Below the pieces are notes generated by a model that had not been told where the DNA came from, made no database searches, and saw nothing but the letters and a program-made list of their open reading frames with translations. A stretch of 64,000 bases of DNA from NCBI GenBank assembly GCA_033182465.1, contig CP137319.1:3410001-3474000 (forward strand). Reading direction: 5' to 3'. The stretch is from Sanghuangporus weigelae. Its lineage: Eukaryota > Basidiomycota > Agaricomycetes > Hymenochaetales > Hymenochaetaceae. Positions 23,987 through 35,776 of the stretch are shown here, piece by piece. Made by a program: the position numbers and the translations under genes. The stretch's first letter is position 1, and each line of letters begins with the position of its first letter.

Positions 23987-24491
23987 CTGGCGCGGTCTAA
24001 CAAGAACTCCCCGGATGAACTGGGCATCTCGTCGGATTTGACTGCACGGAAGAAAACAAGAACGGATTCACAAAGGGTCATGTAAATAAGAGACATGTTA
24101 AGGTCTATTGATCTTCTCTATTGCTGTGTGATGTTGTACTATAATTATTTATTATAGAGACGAGAGCTATTGCAATGACATATTCTCAACGGATATAGAA
24201 TAAAGTTTCCTCTAGAAATCTGAAAAATGAAGAAAGAGTAAGGTAAAAAAAATCTCATGTCATCTTCGGAGATACCCATCAAGGCCAACAATATGTAATC
24301 ACTTGATGCTCTACGTTGATCTACACTATCATAATCCCATCCAACGTCAACAACGATTCAAGCTGATTACTTCTCAGTAGGAGGTCCCAGTAAGAGGAAA
24401 TTTTCGTTGTTATCGAAGACGAGAATAGATGGAGCGGACAATGCGCATCCAGCCGTGAACATAGGATATTCGCCAAGACTGAGCTTCAGAC
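23987..24491. other. Intergenic stretch between convergent psiA4 and A5
   Basis: AT-rich 3' flanks. The part from about 24360 begins the block duplicated together with A5 at 44760 onward. No gene or RNA seen. Confidence 0.4.
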
Positions 24492-26670
24492 TTAATTGAC
24501 TCTGCCGTGGGCAGATGCGGAGGACGAATATGAGAACCAGTGAAGAAACCATATTTGATGCAGGAGTACCTTATGTATGCCTTGCGCAGAGACGCTGAAA
24601 CCACACGAACAGTCAATGATTGAATTCAGTATCTCAGGACGGAGAGACGTACACAACCAAGACTTAATCGCCAATTTTGTTTCGCGCTTCATAGAACCAA
24701 TATCACACAAGAATCGGCTTAATCTGTCCGCATCGGACGTGACTATCAAGCGTAGCAGAAGTCGAGGAGTTTGCTGTTTAACGATATCATTGAAGAGCTG
24801 CAAAGATTCGTGGACTGTCGGTCGTGACTTCGGATCCCGTTGGATCATGGCATCGATTAGCGGAGCCAAGAAAGAAAGCCCGTCGTATTGCTGCGGGACA
24901 ATAACTGAGTCGAGAACTATGCACGATAAAGAAGAATGGATGCATACTTCGACTAAGACATCCTTGAACACGTCGCCGAGTAAAAAAATGTCCACAGCGA
25001 ATGGATCATACGGATCGTCCTGGTAGAGCTCAGGCAGGTTTTTGTCAAGGCATGCCTTGCCTGTGACGAGGCGATTAGCGTCATTTCCATCAAAGTGGGA
25101 CGATATGCCGAAGTCAGTGAAATAGTATTTAACTCCAGCGACATCTCTTCGCCGCCGCGGATGCGCAAAGCTGGTTCTACCATACTCGAGATTCCGAGCA
25201 CCAGGATGAAATCCTCGTGGAAATACAGGAGTCCCATCCATCATGATATTCAAGGTCGAGCAGTCCCTGTTCATGAATTTCTATCAGCACTATTTCTAAT
25301 GACTGCGCTGCGCTGGTCACCTATGAGCCACGTTGTTGTCGTGAAGAAAAGACAAGCCCTTGTGTCCGAATGTCATCATCAGCTGCAGCTTAATTGCGAC
25401 CTGATAATTTGAGCGTACCTCTAACATCTGCCTCATGAAATGCACGACTTCGTCCACAGACGTGAACGGAAGAATACTAAAATTGATTAACAGAGGCATG
25501 ACGAGGAATATGTAAGCGTCGTCATCTTCACTGAAAACGTCAAGTAGGGGAACTGCGTGGTTGCGAGGATCGCGGAGCATCTCTTCAGATGTGAGGTACT
25601 TGAGTATAGGGAGCTCATCGCTTCTTCTAGGGACTCTCTTGATCGCTACCTTTGTCCCGTCTGACACTCGAACAGCATCAATGACCTTCGGGTGCTGCAC
25701 AGATAGCTGAGTGGGAACTTCGACCGTCACTAGTGAACAGATATATACTCACGAAGTTCCTATACCCATCTTCACAAAGTAGTGGATCTTTCTTCTTTCG
25801 GACCCATGATGGAGTCCATCCCGGACGAAATCTTGGTCGCAATTGGTAGCCATACTTCATGAGGAAGCCATATCGATCCCTCCACCACCTTTCGCCACTG
25901 TTGAGATCGAAAGGTATGCGCGTTGTTCCATCGGGAGTTTTTGCCTTTGAGTGCATCGGTACTGAGTTGATTGAAGGTCATCGCGTGTAGAATATATCCG
26001 CGACCCATTGTGATAGAGAACAAAAGCGAACAAAATAAACGTGCCGCGTTGAGACTTGTGCCGCCTGATACAGCAGATGATCGACGCGGGCCTTTCCGTA
26101 GTCAGGGGGCCTGCGCGGCTGTTCTTGCTTTACTTTGGCCTTCGCGTAGCAATATGCCAATATGAAACCCGGTAAGTTCTCAGCTTTGGCCCATACAAGA
26201 GTAACAAGACTTTTACAAGTGGACTAAAATCGTTCGTTCTTGATCTCTTGGAGTCCAAGATGAAACCTTTGCGCTATAGCTTTCCGCTGATTTTCTGTTT
26301 TGCTTAGCTCACACAGCTCATCCAGTAGCTATAATATCTACAGGGCAGGTTAATAAAGAATTGATCGTAAATCGGGCGGCATTTAATCTCAATACTTCAG
26401 AGAACAAAAGACAAGCTTAGATAAGAGCACATATATTGATCTGGATGAAAATTCATGTGCCGAGCAAAATGGTACACTTGTACGTATAATATGGAGATCA
26501 GCACTGCTTGTAGACAATTATTGCTCCTGTTGTCTGTCTGTCTGATGTCATCAGGGATAAAGGTAGTAAGGTACGGAGTATTGATTGAAGCCTCCTAAGA
26601 GAAAAAGTCGGAGGGAGCGGTATTTGCAAACGCACTGACAGCACGGTAACAAAATAACATGGCGAATAAG
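24360..26670. repeat. Recent duplicate block around A5 (partner at 44760-47040)
   Basis: Gene A5 and both its flanks align with gene A9 and its flanks. Examples are the shared upstream text AATATATCCGCGA(C/T)CCATTG at about 25990 and 46388, and the shared distal text GCCTCCTAAGAGAAAAA at about 26588 and 46960. Indels and about 5-15 percent substitutions separate the copies by eye; exact identity needs alignment. Confidence 0.7.
24492..25956 (-). CDS. A-type kinase-like protein A5 (369 aa, 7 exons)
   Basis: Exons (minus): 25956-25753, 25694-25419, 25358-25321, 25266-24948, 24890-24653, 24594-24570, 24501-24492; total divisible by three. The N-terminal module has GERWWRDRYGFLMKYGYQLR, then PGWTPSW. 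The kinase-like part has VAIKRV, HRDCSTLN, the FPRGFHPGAR insert, FTDFGISSHF and LPELYQDDPYDPFAVDIFLL. The two tiny last exons give a basic tail (SSLRKAYIRVN) and are placed by exact agreement with A9. It is intact and closest to A9. Substrate unknown. Confidence 0.85.
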
Positions 26671-27492
26671 GTCAAGGAGTCAGGTCAGGATTGAGTCCAC
26701 ACAGAGGAGAATTGCTGAACTGATTACAATTTTCAGTCATGGATTGAGATGTATTTGAATATATTCGAATCCATTTGCTAGCCCGTGTCCAAGACATCTC
26801 AGCAACGTCAAATACAACCTCAGCCACCTGCTGCTGCTGCTGCTGCTGCTGATACACCTGTACCCGCAGCTAACGAGGTGTAACCTATGGATCAGGAAAA
26901 ACTCATGTCAGTATGAAGAACCTCCGATTTTGTTAGCCCACAAGCCTTGCTCCCTTTGTTTCTTCTCTATAAGACTAAAACGAGACAGGCCACTGGCATC
27001 AAAGGCAGGCGAATAGATGTTACGAAGTGACGGAGTTAAAGGGATATGTCGCTCACCCACAAACTCGTCGAGAGAATCTATGCACCCATTAGTGAGCTTG
27101 ATATGCATCGGCATCGAAAGAAGGCATTTGACTCGGGATTGAACCGAAGTAACGTGTTTAAGTCGTGTTAGGCATTCTGAAGCCTTTTCCGGAGATTTCA
27201 TTGCGCATAATCGTTTGGGCGTGAGTTCCGACGCGGACATGTCTCAAATGCCAAGTGTCTGTCAACCCCAAATGTACATTCAGTAGAGGCGATGGTTGTC
27301 AGTATTTCCAAACCTATTAGAAAATGCCCTGCTTTATGAAAGCCATTCGAGTCAGTCTACCGGAGCGCACATAAAGGTTGCGAGAAACGCGAAGTTCATC
27401 TTATTGAATCATCTTCCTTGATACCATTCCGTTTTGATGCTTATGGCCATCAACAGTTCTATTGCAAACTTATCCACGAACACAGTCATAGT
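25957..27492. other. Intergenic stretch between A5 and B3
   Basis: The first 700 bp belong to the block shared with the A9 flank. A 110-codon minus-strand frame at 26908-27240 (MSASELTPKRLCAMK) shows no motif I recognise and has no copy elsewhere in the window. It is left as unsupported. Confidence 0.4.
26828..26851. repeat. (CTG)8 microsatellite
   Basis: Eight perfect CTG units. On the minus strand they would read as poly-Gln in a 61-codon frame that lacks other support. Confidence 0.85.
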
Positions 27493-30400
27493 CTACGTAT
27501 CTAGTTTCTTTAGATACCTGGACCAATATGCCATTCCAGGATCTTCTGGACCGGTTGGTGTTGCTGGTAACAGCTGATCGAGAATGTCAAGCACACCCCA
27601 CGCAACCGTCTTGATGTTAAAACGCTTGTCCGATGCTTCCCAGCAGCCCTGCATCAACGTCCAATGAGACTCGGGCAAGAGGTCAAGATCTTCTTTGCTT
27701 GCGGGAGGTTCGCCTATCGACTTCGCATATCTTATGTTATACGTCGTTTCGGCGTATGGATCTCTCTCGTAAACAACCTAAACACAGTCATAAATGAGAT
27801 TAAAGGACCGGAAAACAGAACTTACCTCAAGAAAAACGACCCCAAATGCGTAAATATCTCCCTCCTTCGAAACCCTGGACAACGAGTTTTCTCTAGGAGC
27901 TGCCTCGAGAAGCTCGGGAGAAAGCCACAAGTCACTTGTACATTGATTGACAGAACTGAGATCACGATGGTCTAACAAAGAGTCGATGTCATCCACATAA
28001 TGCTCGGCCATGCCGAAGTCATTCAGAACCGCGTAACAACTCGGGTCCCGAAACATTTCGTTTGTTACCAAAACATTAGCCTAGTGAAACCACGTCAAAC
28101 CATGGCAGCATATGTAGAGAGCATGAAATTACCGCTCGCAAGTCTCCATGTGCAATCCCTGAAGCGTGCACTTTTTAATGTCATTGAGCGAGACTGTAAC
28201 TCCGTAAGAGAAAGCACATACAGAACTCGAGGGCCAGGACGATGTCCCGTAGCTATTCAGGAGGGTGTCAGATCAAGTCGTACTTTATCTGAGGATGTTC
28301 AACTGTGCCTACAAATGCGAATTTCTGATCTTCCGCCAGAGCTTGTCCTTCGATCTCGCATCCTCCCCTGTATTTATACACCAACCGCTTGAGATCACAG
28401 TGGTACGGTTCTGACACCAGACATGGTTGAGTCGCCCAGCCCGATCCCAAAGCGGCGCAATGTGTTTGTGCTTGACAGTGGCCCATACTCGTGCTTCACG
28501 TTCTATTCTCTGAATGCAATCTGATAAAAATGCGTAATAACAGTAAGTGGAGGGGAGCGTCCTTACTTTTGCCGTTCGGGGTTTTGGCTTATATTTCTTG
28601 ACTGCGATCTATTTCATTCCATGTAGTTCAGAAAAGATATTCATATAGTTTAGTCATACTCACAGGTCTGGATCCGCTGTCCCTTTCCATTCGACAAACT
28701 TCTGCAAATCCACCGCTACCGAGGAAAACTTCCGATTCATGTCTTATGTCCGTGAATTGCTGAAGCCCAATGGACTCAAGAACTTCAAGGAGCAAATAAT
28801 GGATTACGTGTCTTCAATCATATTTATCTAGAAGAATGAAGCTTACCTTTCTTGTCCAGCAGATCGACCTTCCCTTCCACATCTTTACCTTCTATTTCTT
28901 GGGCATCTGAATTACAGTGGATGTTTGCTCTGACCACAACTTGTTTTTGAGCGATACTGCCCACTCGCTTCATGTATTCCTCCTGGCTCTTTCCAGCAAT
29001 CAATGGATTTAACTGAATGAAACCAGACTTGTTGTCGGGATCCTGATCTGCAGCGCATCGATTAGTTTCACAGTGCAGAGCGTGGTCAATATAAGACGTG
29101 AAACGATAACCAACCGAAGTCAAAAATTCTGCCCTTATTGAAGTCCTCTCGGTATGCTTCTATGTCAAACCCGATCCTGGCCCCAAGAAGCTGAATGCAT
29201 TCTCAGTATGCGAACACATTATAAAGAACGAAGAAGCTTACATAGCACTTCTTTCGCAGTTCCCTCACGAGAGGTTCAAGCCATTGTAACTGCTTCTCGA
29301 TGCGATATAATTCAGGGATATCAGCAGCTGAGATATCCGAAGAGACTCGCACGATACCGCAAATGAGATAAATGACGCTTAATAATAGTCAAGCTGTGAG
29401 CAAAGTGTACTACATTTCCGCTTACGGGACAGTATGCTCAAAGATATCTTGAAGGTCCTCAATGTCATCCAATGGTATGTTATAACACAGGATAATCTGG
29501 TAAAGAACTATTTCTCGGCAAATCTCTGCAAGCATCTTTAAGTGTCTAATGTGACGAAAGGCTTCTAGCGCCTACAGGACTTTTGAATGAAAAGGATAGG
29601 AGAACGTCAAGAAGAAGCACTTGCTGGTAACTGAATTCGCTCCAGAATCTGGATAACTATGCGCCTTCCGAGACGCTTCATGTCTGACCATCCGTCGGAG
29701 TCTACAAAAACAGTTAGATATCATCAGATTACTTCTGGGGCAAGCTTACCTGTCGATGGTAGTGAGTACTTCGGTCGCCACCATTTCATGAAGTTGCTCT
29801 CGGAATACTTCGTGTCCTTCCATATATCCCCCACATTGCTGGTCGATGGCTTGATTTCTGAACGAAGGTCAATTTCTGAACGAAACGAGGAACACTTATT
29901 GCTCATACGCCTAAAGCAAAGTTTCCACACAAAGCATGGTGGATCCGAAGTTTTCGATGAGATATGAGATGAACCGTTTGATGTTGAGGACGTGTTAAAT
30001 GCGTATCGCATAATAGTGGATTCTTTCGCTTGTTGTTCCCGCAAATCAGACGTGTTCTGCCAAATTGTTTGTCGGTAAATCGTCCAATACTATTTGAAGT
30101 CGCCTTCTACTCACACAGTATGCCATAGTCGAACGGAGGATATCCTTCCTCAGCTTCGCCCTTCTTGATATTGCGGAATGATTTCGCGAGCGAGGAATGC
30201 GCTGCAAAAGCTTCTCGATGGTACCCCGATCCCTCATTATTATACCAACTGATCTCTGTAGGCTACAAGACATCAGCAGGCTAAGTGGGACCTAAACCTT
30301 GCACTATCACTTACTGAACTCTTTTCTCTTCTGCCGTCTGAATTGCCGGATTATCGTCATCGGAATCGTCGAGCATGGAGAAGACGACGCTCCGTGCTCG

Positions 30401-30513
30401 CTCGTTGATCTCCCACTGCTCCACTACTTCTTGAGACTTTGTTTCAAAATTGGATCAGCTGGCGAGGTCAGACGGAGAGAGTTGATGCCTACCGCTTGTC
30501 GGAGAGACTGCAT
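27493..30513 (-). CDS. B-type kinase B3, extended N-terminal form, with a frame-breaking deletion
   Basis: Start ATG 30513 (MQSLRQA, then SQEVVEQWEINERARS) matches B1. The N-terminal region has the conserved FMKWWRPKYS segment and GWSDMKRLGRRIVIQILER. The kinase keeps IAVKKY, EREARVW, HGDLRA/NVLV, NDFGMAEHY, the P+1-region WLSPEL and DIYAFGVVFLEV; the tail ends YWSRYLKKLDT. Between the codons for KHIAPL and TQPCLVSEPY (about 28435-28455) the sequence is 16 nt shorter than in B1, which breaks the reading frame of the exon corresponding to B1 exon 13. One intron (donor after 29625) uses GCAAGT, supported by the conserved 77-nt exon length. It is either a young pseudogene or an assembly error. 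It is divergent from A6 over 160 bp. Confidence 0.75.
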
Positions 30514-30673
30514 GCTTGAGTGTTTAGGGACGGTTGAACGCGATGCAATGAACCTTTTGTTCTTTATTCGACCCTTGACCGTGTGAACGTTTACTAATTG
30601 GGACATCCTTGATCAGCGTGTCCGTCCTTATACTCTACTCCATTGCAAACTTCCTCCGCCTTACTGACCTCTC
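30514..30673. promoter_or_regulatory. Compact divergent promoter between B3 and A6
   Basis: 160 bp between two divergent start codons, the counterpart of 11100-11300 in unit 1. The A6-side half is similar to the sequence upstream of psiA2. Conserved head-to-head spacing in both units suggests that the pair is co-regulated (inference). Confidence 0.5.
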
Positions 30674-32037
30674 ATGAACTTGAAGAAAATACGGCACAAG
30701 CTGTTTTTCGGCGAACCATTCACAATTGACTGGAGCCTGTATGATCTAGCAAAATACGAAATCTGGTGGAGAGATCGTTACTCACTGTTTGAATCTCATG
30801 GCTACCGTCTCCGCGAACGACTGCGACCGGGATGGATTCCTTCATGGACATCAGATCCGAGGAGGCACCCGGAGGACCACGAGGACACTTCTTCTAGCGA
30901 TGTACGCTCGCTGCTTACCGCTAGCTATTCATGCTGTTAACAAAAGTTTTAGCACCCTCTCATCACTGAAGCTACTCGCATCTCCGACGGCTCGGATGTC
31001 ATCATTAAGAAGATCAAGAAATACAGCGACGAAAAGTCGATAGCAGTCTATTTATCTTCTCTGAAGGACCCGAAGAATCACTGTGTCCCGATCATTGACT
31101 CGTTTCCGGATGAAGCAGAAGAGGGCACTGAATTTCTCGTCATGCCATTATTGCGCATGTTCAATAGTCCTTCTTTCCGTACAGTCAATGAAGCCGTCGA
31201 CTTTATAAAGCAAACGCTCGAGGTTCGCCGCCCACTTTTCCTGTACTGATACGCTTATAAACGCCAGCCCAAGGGAATCGCCTTTATGCATTCTAAGAAT
31301 ATCGCGCACAGGTCCGAGCTGTCTTATCTGTCTGAAATATCTGCTGACTTCAAGTGCTGCCAGAGACTGCTCGGATTTGAATGTCATGTTAGACGGGACA
31401 CTGATGTTTCCAGAGGGCTTTCACCCTATCCATCAGATAATGGACAGAAACTCCACAAGGTTGGCGAAGTACAAAAGTCGGACAAGTAGCCCAGGCGCGA
31501 AATATTACTTTATCGACTTTGGGTTATCTACACGATTTGACGAAACGGATGGAGAGCGACTCGTGACTGGTCGCAGGTGCCAGGTTCAAGTCCCGGAACT
31601 CTCAGATCAGGTCCCTTATGATCCATTTGCAGTGGACATTTATCTACTCGGCGATGTATACAGGAAGAATCTTGTTGAAGTGCGCTTGCTGACTGTTTTC
31701 GCCAGTACATAATTTGACTGTTTTTCGATAGAGGTACTCAAATGTTCAGTTCCTGAAGCCTTTCGTGGAGTCCATGACGCGAAGGAACCCATCGGAACGT
31801 CCCAAAGCCGATGTTGCTTTGAAACAACTTGATGATATTATTTCTCAGTGCTCGAAGTCGTCGCTGCGCTGGAGGCTAATAAAGAACAATACAGGACGAG
31901 TCTCGCAGTTTTTCATCAGCATCAGATGCATCACGCGTGAAGGAGTCATCCTTGCTAAGCGTATGATCGGTGAGTCTCACTCTTCTTATTGGAGCCTACC
32001 TGACAAGAGCTTCTATAAAGGTATTCGTCTCAATTGA
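30674..32037 (+). CDS. A-type kinase-like protein A6 (368 aa, 6 exons), family reference copy
   Basis: Exons: 30674-30901, 30953-31222, 31274-31311, 31364-31679, 31732-31969, 32021-32037. The N-terminal module (residues 1-76) has WWRDRYSLFESHGYRLRERL, then PGWIPSW. The kinase-like part has VIIKK (Lys95), HRD 178-180, Asn185, DFG 230-232 and PEL 256-258. No GxGxxG loop precedes Lys95: the stretch there reads TRISDGSD. HRD and DFG are separated by 49 residues carrying the FPEGFHP motif, where canonical kinases have fewer than 20. The Arg179 codon is split between the 38-nt exon 3 and exon 4. All catalytic residues are present, so activity is possible. Intact; closest to psiA2. Confidence 0.9.
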
Positions 32038-32590
32038 CTGAACTTGCGAGCCGATTATAATAACTCCTTACGCATTGTGTTGACATCCTCACGCGTACCT
32101 ATTGTCTTGTTCTAATGTATCGCCGCTCTTTGGTATCTTAGTACTAAGAATTTCAAATATCAAAGCCTTTTGTTTATCTATATACGTATCGTTTGGTTAC
32201 GTGTCGTCAACAAAATCATCGGTCGTTATGGTACTTGATTACAAGCCATCCGTTGTTCTGAGCTATGGCCAGCAAGGTCCAAGTCGATGATCCGTCTCCT
32301 TCTGTCGGCATTTGAGCAGTATAAAACTGATATCGATATCTTTACCAAACTCCATCATAAATCACTCTCCGATTGCTGCTAGGTCCTGCTTTCTCGATAA
32401 CACATCGAAACACAGGCAACGTAAGTCGAAGCACGACTCAAAGTGGTTTGTTCGCAATCGGCTATTCTGCAGGTTTTATTCGAACAATTCGTATATTTGA
32501 GCCAACGAGTGTTGGTTATACTCGTGAGTTTAGAGAACTGTTGATACAAATCATGTTTTTAACGTTTCTATTAGGATATCACAGACTCTC
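32038..32590. other. A6/C2 intergenic region and C2 5'UTR with intron
   Basis: A GTGAGT donor near 32535 and a TTAG acceptor near 32573 mark a probable 5'UTR intron just before the C2 start, as in C1. Nothing else is recognisable. Confidence 0.45.
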
Positions 32591-34414
32591 ATGCCCGACC
32601 CCTTGAGTATCGCTCAGCTCGTTGTCCTAATCCCTGAGGTCATCGACTACTCTGTAAAAGGGGCACGAGTCCTGCGACAGTACAAGAAAATCAATGGCAA
32701 TCTCCACTTCTCAATCGAACACGCCGAGGATCTGATGTATCGCCTTCGACTGTACATTACAATTGTTCAGTGCACGACTCTCCGACCGGACATCCGCGCG
32801 CATCTCGAGCGAGCGCTCAGCAGAGCACACCTTTATACGACGAAACTGGCAGACGACTTGCACAAATGGTCCGCTCGGCTGCGGCTTGACCCCGTGGAAG
32901 ATCCCAAGGCTGACGCCTCAGACGAGAACAAATCCGGAGGCGAGCAGGAAACGAATCCATCAGAAGCAACCGATTTTGACGAAAAGACCCTCGATGTATC
33001 TGCAACCGCCAGAAATTCATCGGACGCAGCGGAGCATGACGAAAAGACTCTCGAAGTATCTGCAGCTGTCAGCAATGTATTGAAATCCGTTCAAAAAACC
33101 GAAGCAGCACCTCCTGCCGAACGGAAATCTCCACATTTTCAGCCACTGCTTCTTTTAAACAGAATACGGTACCTAGCGTTAGGCTCCGTCAGCATCCGCG
33201 AATGCCTCGAGAAACTGGACTTAACTTACAAGACACTCAGCGAGTTCATACCCATCTCCCAACATTTAACCCAGCTGTTTTCGTATAACGAGAAGGTCTA
33301 CATATTCACGCAGTTGGCGAAATCAGCGAAGACGCCGACATCTTGCCTCATTGATCGCAGACTGAAATTGACTCTATTGGAGGAGACGAACTCGGATGAC
33401 CAGATGTTCTACAAGGTGACGGAAAGGGGAGAGTTTCAGCACTGTATCGTCGAGAAGCGATATGTAAACGACCCGAGACTATTTGACTCGGAAGAGAAGG
33501 AGACGGAGAGGCTCGCGAAAACGCTTCGAGAAGATAAGCAGTCGGAGTACGGCGTGTCTACGAAAAGCATAGGTATCCTCCGGTGCTGTGGATACACGAG
33601 GCCTGATAAGCAAACATTCGAGGTCATATATCGCAAACCAAAGGGGTACACTGCTCGTACCTTGCGGAAACTTCTCACGACATCAGGTTCCGAGTTCCAT
33701 CCCATCGAGAAGCGTGCTGCCTTCGCGTTGCAGCTAGCCAACGCTGTTCATGCCTTTCATTTAATGGGATTCGTCCATAAGGGCATTAGACCGGAAGCAA
33801 TACTCGTACTGGAACCCATGAAGGAGTCCCATGTACCGTTCTACAATATTGGCACGCCGTACCTCGCTGGTTTCAATGCTGCGCGATATAACGAGTCTTT
33901 ATCAGGCATGTATCGGTTCGACAGGGTGATGAACAAGAAGCTTTACCATGAACCACGCCACCTGGGGAAGGTTCGACCCCAAAAGTATCTCATGCGCGAC
34001 GACGTCTACAGTCTCGGTGTCTGTCTACTCGAAATTGGCTTGTGGAAGTCCGTGTTCAGGTGGAATGATAAGACTAAGTTTTATGTCGTCGATGATTGGG
34101 CGAAAGACTTGTTCGCCGATCTTCCTTGGACCGCGGATGGAGAATGTCTCGACTACAACTCTGATGACGAATCGGATTGTGACGAAAACGAATATGCGAT
34201 AGATGCACTACGCAAGAGAAAACTCATCAACATGGCGAAGACTGCGCTTAACACAAGGGTAAACAAAGCGTATTGTGATGCGGTGGTGACTTGCCTTACC
34301 TTTGGAGAAGAAGGCGATTTACTGCCTGGAGAGAATGGAAGTTATGCGGGGAGCAGTAAATTTTATGAAAAGGTGCTTTGCCAACTTCATAAGGCCGCCG
34401 GATCATCTGCGTAG
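32591..34414 (+). CDS. C-type protein C2: HeLo-like helical N-terminus plus pseudokinase (607 aa)
   Basis: Single coding exon, start ATG 32591 (MPDPLSIAQLVVLIPEVIDY), homologous to C1 over the full length. The helical head (about 1-100) is followed by a Ser/Asp/Glu/Lys linker that contains an internal repeat: a block of about 18 codons around EKTLDVSA and EKTLEVSA (residues about 130-165) occurs twice. That accounts for part of the extra 35 residues over C1. The pseudokinase has HKG at 396-398 for HRD, Ala for the catalytic-loop Asn, and AGFN for DFG, with DVYSLGVCLLEIGLWKSVF intact. Predicted role: non-catalytic, signal-sensing executor or scaffold. It is downstream of A6 and upstream of D2, as C1 is between A3 and D1. 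Confidence 0.82.
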   Translation: MPDPLSIAQLVVLIPEVIDYSVKGARVLRQYKKINGNLHFSIEHAEDLMYRLRLYITIVQCTTLRPDIRAHLERALSRAHLYTTKLADDLHKWSARLRLDPVEDPKADASDENKSGGEQETNPSEATDFDEKTLDVSATARNSSDAAEHDEKTLEVSAAVSNVLKSVQKTEAAPPAERKSPHFQPLLLLNRIRYLALGSVSIRECLEKLDLTYKTLSEFIPISQHLTQLFSYNEKVYIFTQLAKSAKTPTSCLIDRRLKLTLLEETNSDDQMFYKVTERGEFQHCIVEKRYVNDPRLFDSEEKETERLAKTLREDKQSEYGVSTKSIGILRCCGYTRPDKQTFEVIYRKPKGYTARTLRKLLTTSGSEFHPIEKRAAFALQLANAVHAFHLMGFVHKGIRPEAILVLEPMKESHVPFYNIGTPYLAGFNAARYNESLSGMYRFDRVMNKKLYHEPRHLGKVRPQKYLMRDDVYSLGVCLLEIGLWKSVFRWNDKTKFYVVDDWAKDLFADLPWTADGECLDYNSDDESDCDENEYAIDALRKRKLINMAKTALNTRVNKAYCDAVVTCLTFGEEGDLLPGENGSYAGSSKFYEKVLCQLHKAAGSSA

Positions 34415-35776
34415 CGCTTGAATATAAAAATTGTTCAGTATCTATTTTACTGTCCAAGATGACTGACTAGCATACCATGGCATCCCGTATCTTTCCTGGA
34501 TCTAGAGACGAACACGCGGAACAACAGTGACGAGAGATCACGTGGTAAGAAATGACTCATACATTCCCACGATGGTCAGTTTCAGCAAAAGTACCTTAAA
34601 TACGAAGCCTCACAATTAATGTCTCTATCGAGGCATCCACATGGCGAGGATTTCAAAAATTCAGTTTCTCGGGATCCAAGTACTTACTCCCGCGCAATAT
34701 ATCGCCGATATCATTTTGATCTACATGGTCTCAACATCTCTCTGAAAATTTGCATCTTACGTATCCCAGCAGAAGGGCCCCACCACTTCCGGAAATTGTC
34801 TGTCGAATAATGGCCTTTTATCTTCAGTGGCAGATGACTGCTGATAGCAATAGCTGCCGTGCCGAGTCGGCGACGTGGGCTGGCTCGGATAGGTGTCGAC
34901 TACTCTAGCGATAACCCTGTTATGACGAAGAGAGGACTCATATCGCTCACCACCTACGACTCGCGTTCCTAAGGCATAATAGGAATAATTAGAATCAGGT
35001 ACATAAGCCAGACCAGGTATTCATGTGTCACATTTACTGATATCATAAACCAGGTTAATCCAGTTGCTCACAAAACTTTTATGCAGTATTAGCTCTCTCA
35101 GTTGCTCAACGCTGGTCTTTGGAGAGCTGGCTCAGCGTCTGCCGCGGAATAAGGACTACTCATAATCAAATGTTAAGTTTTCTCAGCCGGGTTACGACTC
35201 TTGCCGTGGCGTCGCCCATTGGCTAGTTTTATGCTCCTCGGAGTTAGATTTCACGTATATTCAATGCAACTGAACTTCCTGGTCTAGTGTCGAGCACTAT
35301 TTGTTATTCCTTTGACTTTTTGTGTCGGAAACGCAACGCAACAAGAACTTGCTTCATTGACGACCATCAGCTGGACTAGATTGACGTTAATTCACGGATG
35401 TAATGAACCTAGTTCTTAGCAACTGGCGCATTCGGTCGTGAATAGAAGGAAACAGGTGACAGTTCAGTTTCGTCTACGATGTCCTTGTTTCTGCTTGCGG
35501 AAATCAAAACGCTTTATTGTTTACACGTTTGCATGCTGAGCGTGGGAAGCCCGAAGTTGCCACAACTGTTGCTAGATCAGGATAACAAATATGTCCTTAA
35601 TTGTTGTTCCTAGGCAAATTGATGTACCTTGTGTTCTATTGTAGGTGACTGTCGGTCCTAAGAAGTTGACTCATTTTGAAGTCCTTGTGTTTGCGGCGTC
35701 TGGTAGGCAGTCCTTCCGTAAGACAGTCCATCCGTATAATTTGCTCTCTCCAACGATCAACTGGGCTTCCACATCC
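34415..35776. other. Intergenic stretch between C2 and D2
   Basis: No open frame above 75 codons and no motif. A possible 3' splice site (CTATTGTAG at about 35644) upstream of the D2 ATG hints at a 5'UTR intron in D2. Confidence 0.4.

Larger units (their letters stand above)
8097..25956. repeat. Segmental duplication unit 1 (B1-A3-C1-D1-B2-psiA4-A5)
   Basis: Seven genes in the order B(-) A(+) C(+) D(+) B(-) A(+) A(-) match the order and strands of 27493-46355. Members pair by subtype: B1/B3 have the extended N-terminus, B2/B4 the short one, C1/C2 share HKG and the DPLS-AQL start, D1/D2 share all internal exon lengths, and A5/A9 are near duplicates. Start-to-start offsets are 18.7-20.4 kb for the pairs used. 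Confidence 0.75.

Noticed and set aside
26672-26857. Poly-Gln minus-strand frame over the (CTG)8 repeat
   Set aside because: Short, with no conserved sequence after the repeat; better explained as a microsatellite.
26908-27240. 110-codon minus-strand frame
   Set aside because: No motif, no paralog in the window, no clear splice partners; cannot be supported as a gene.
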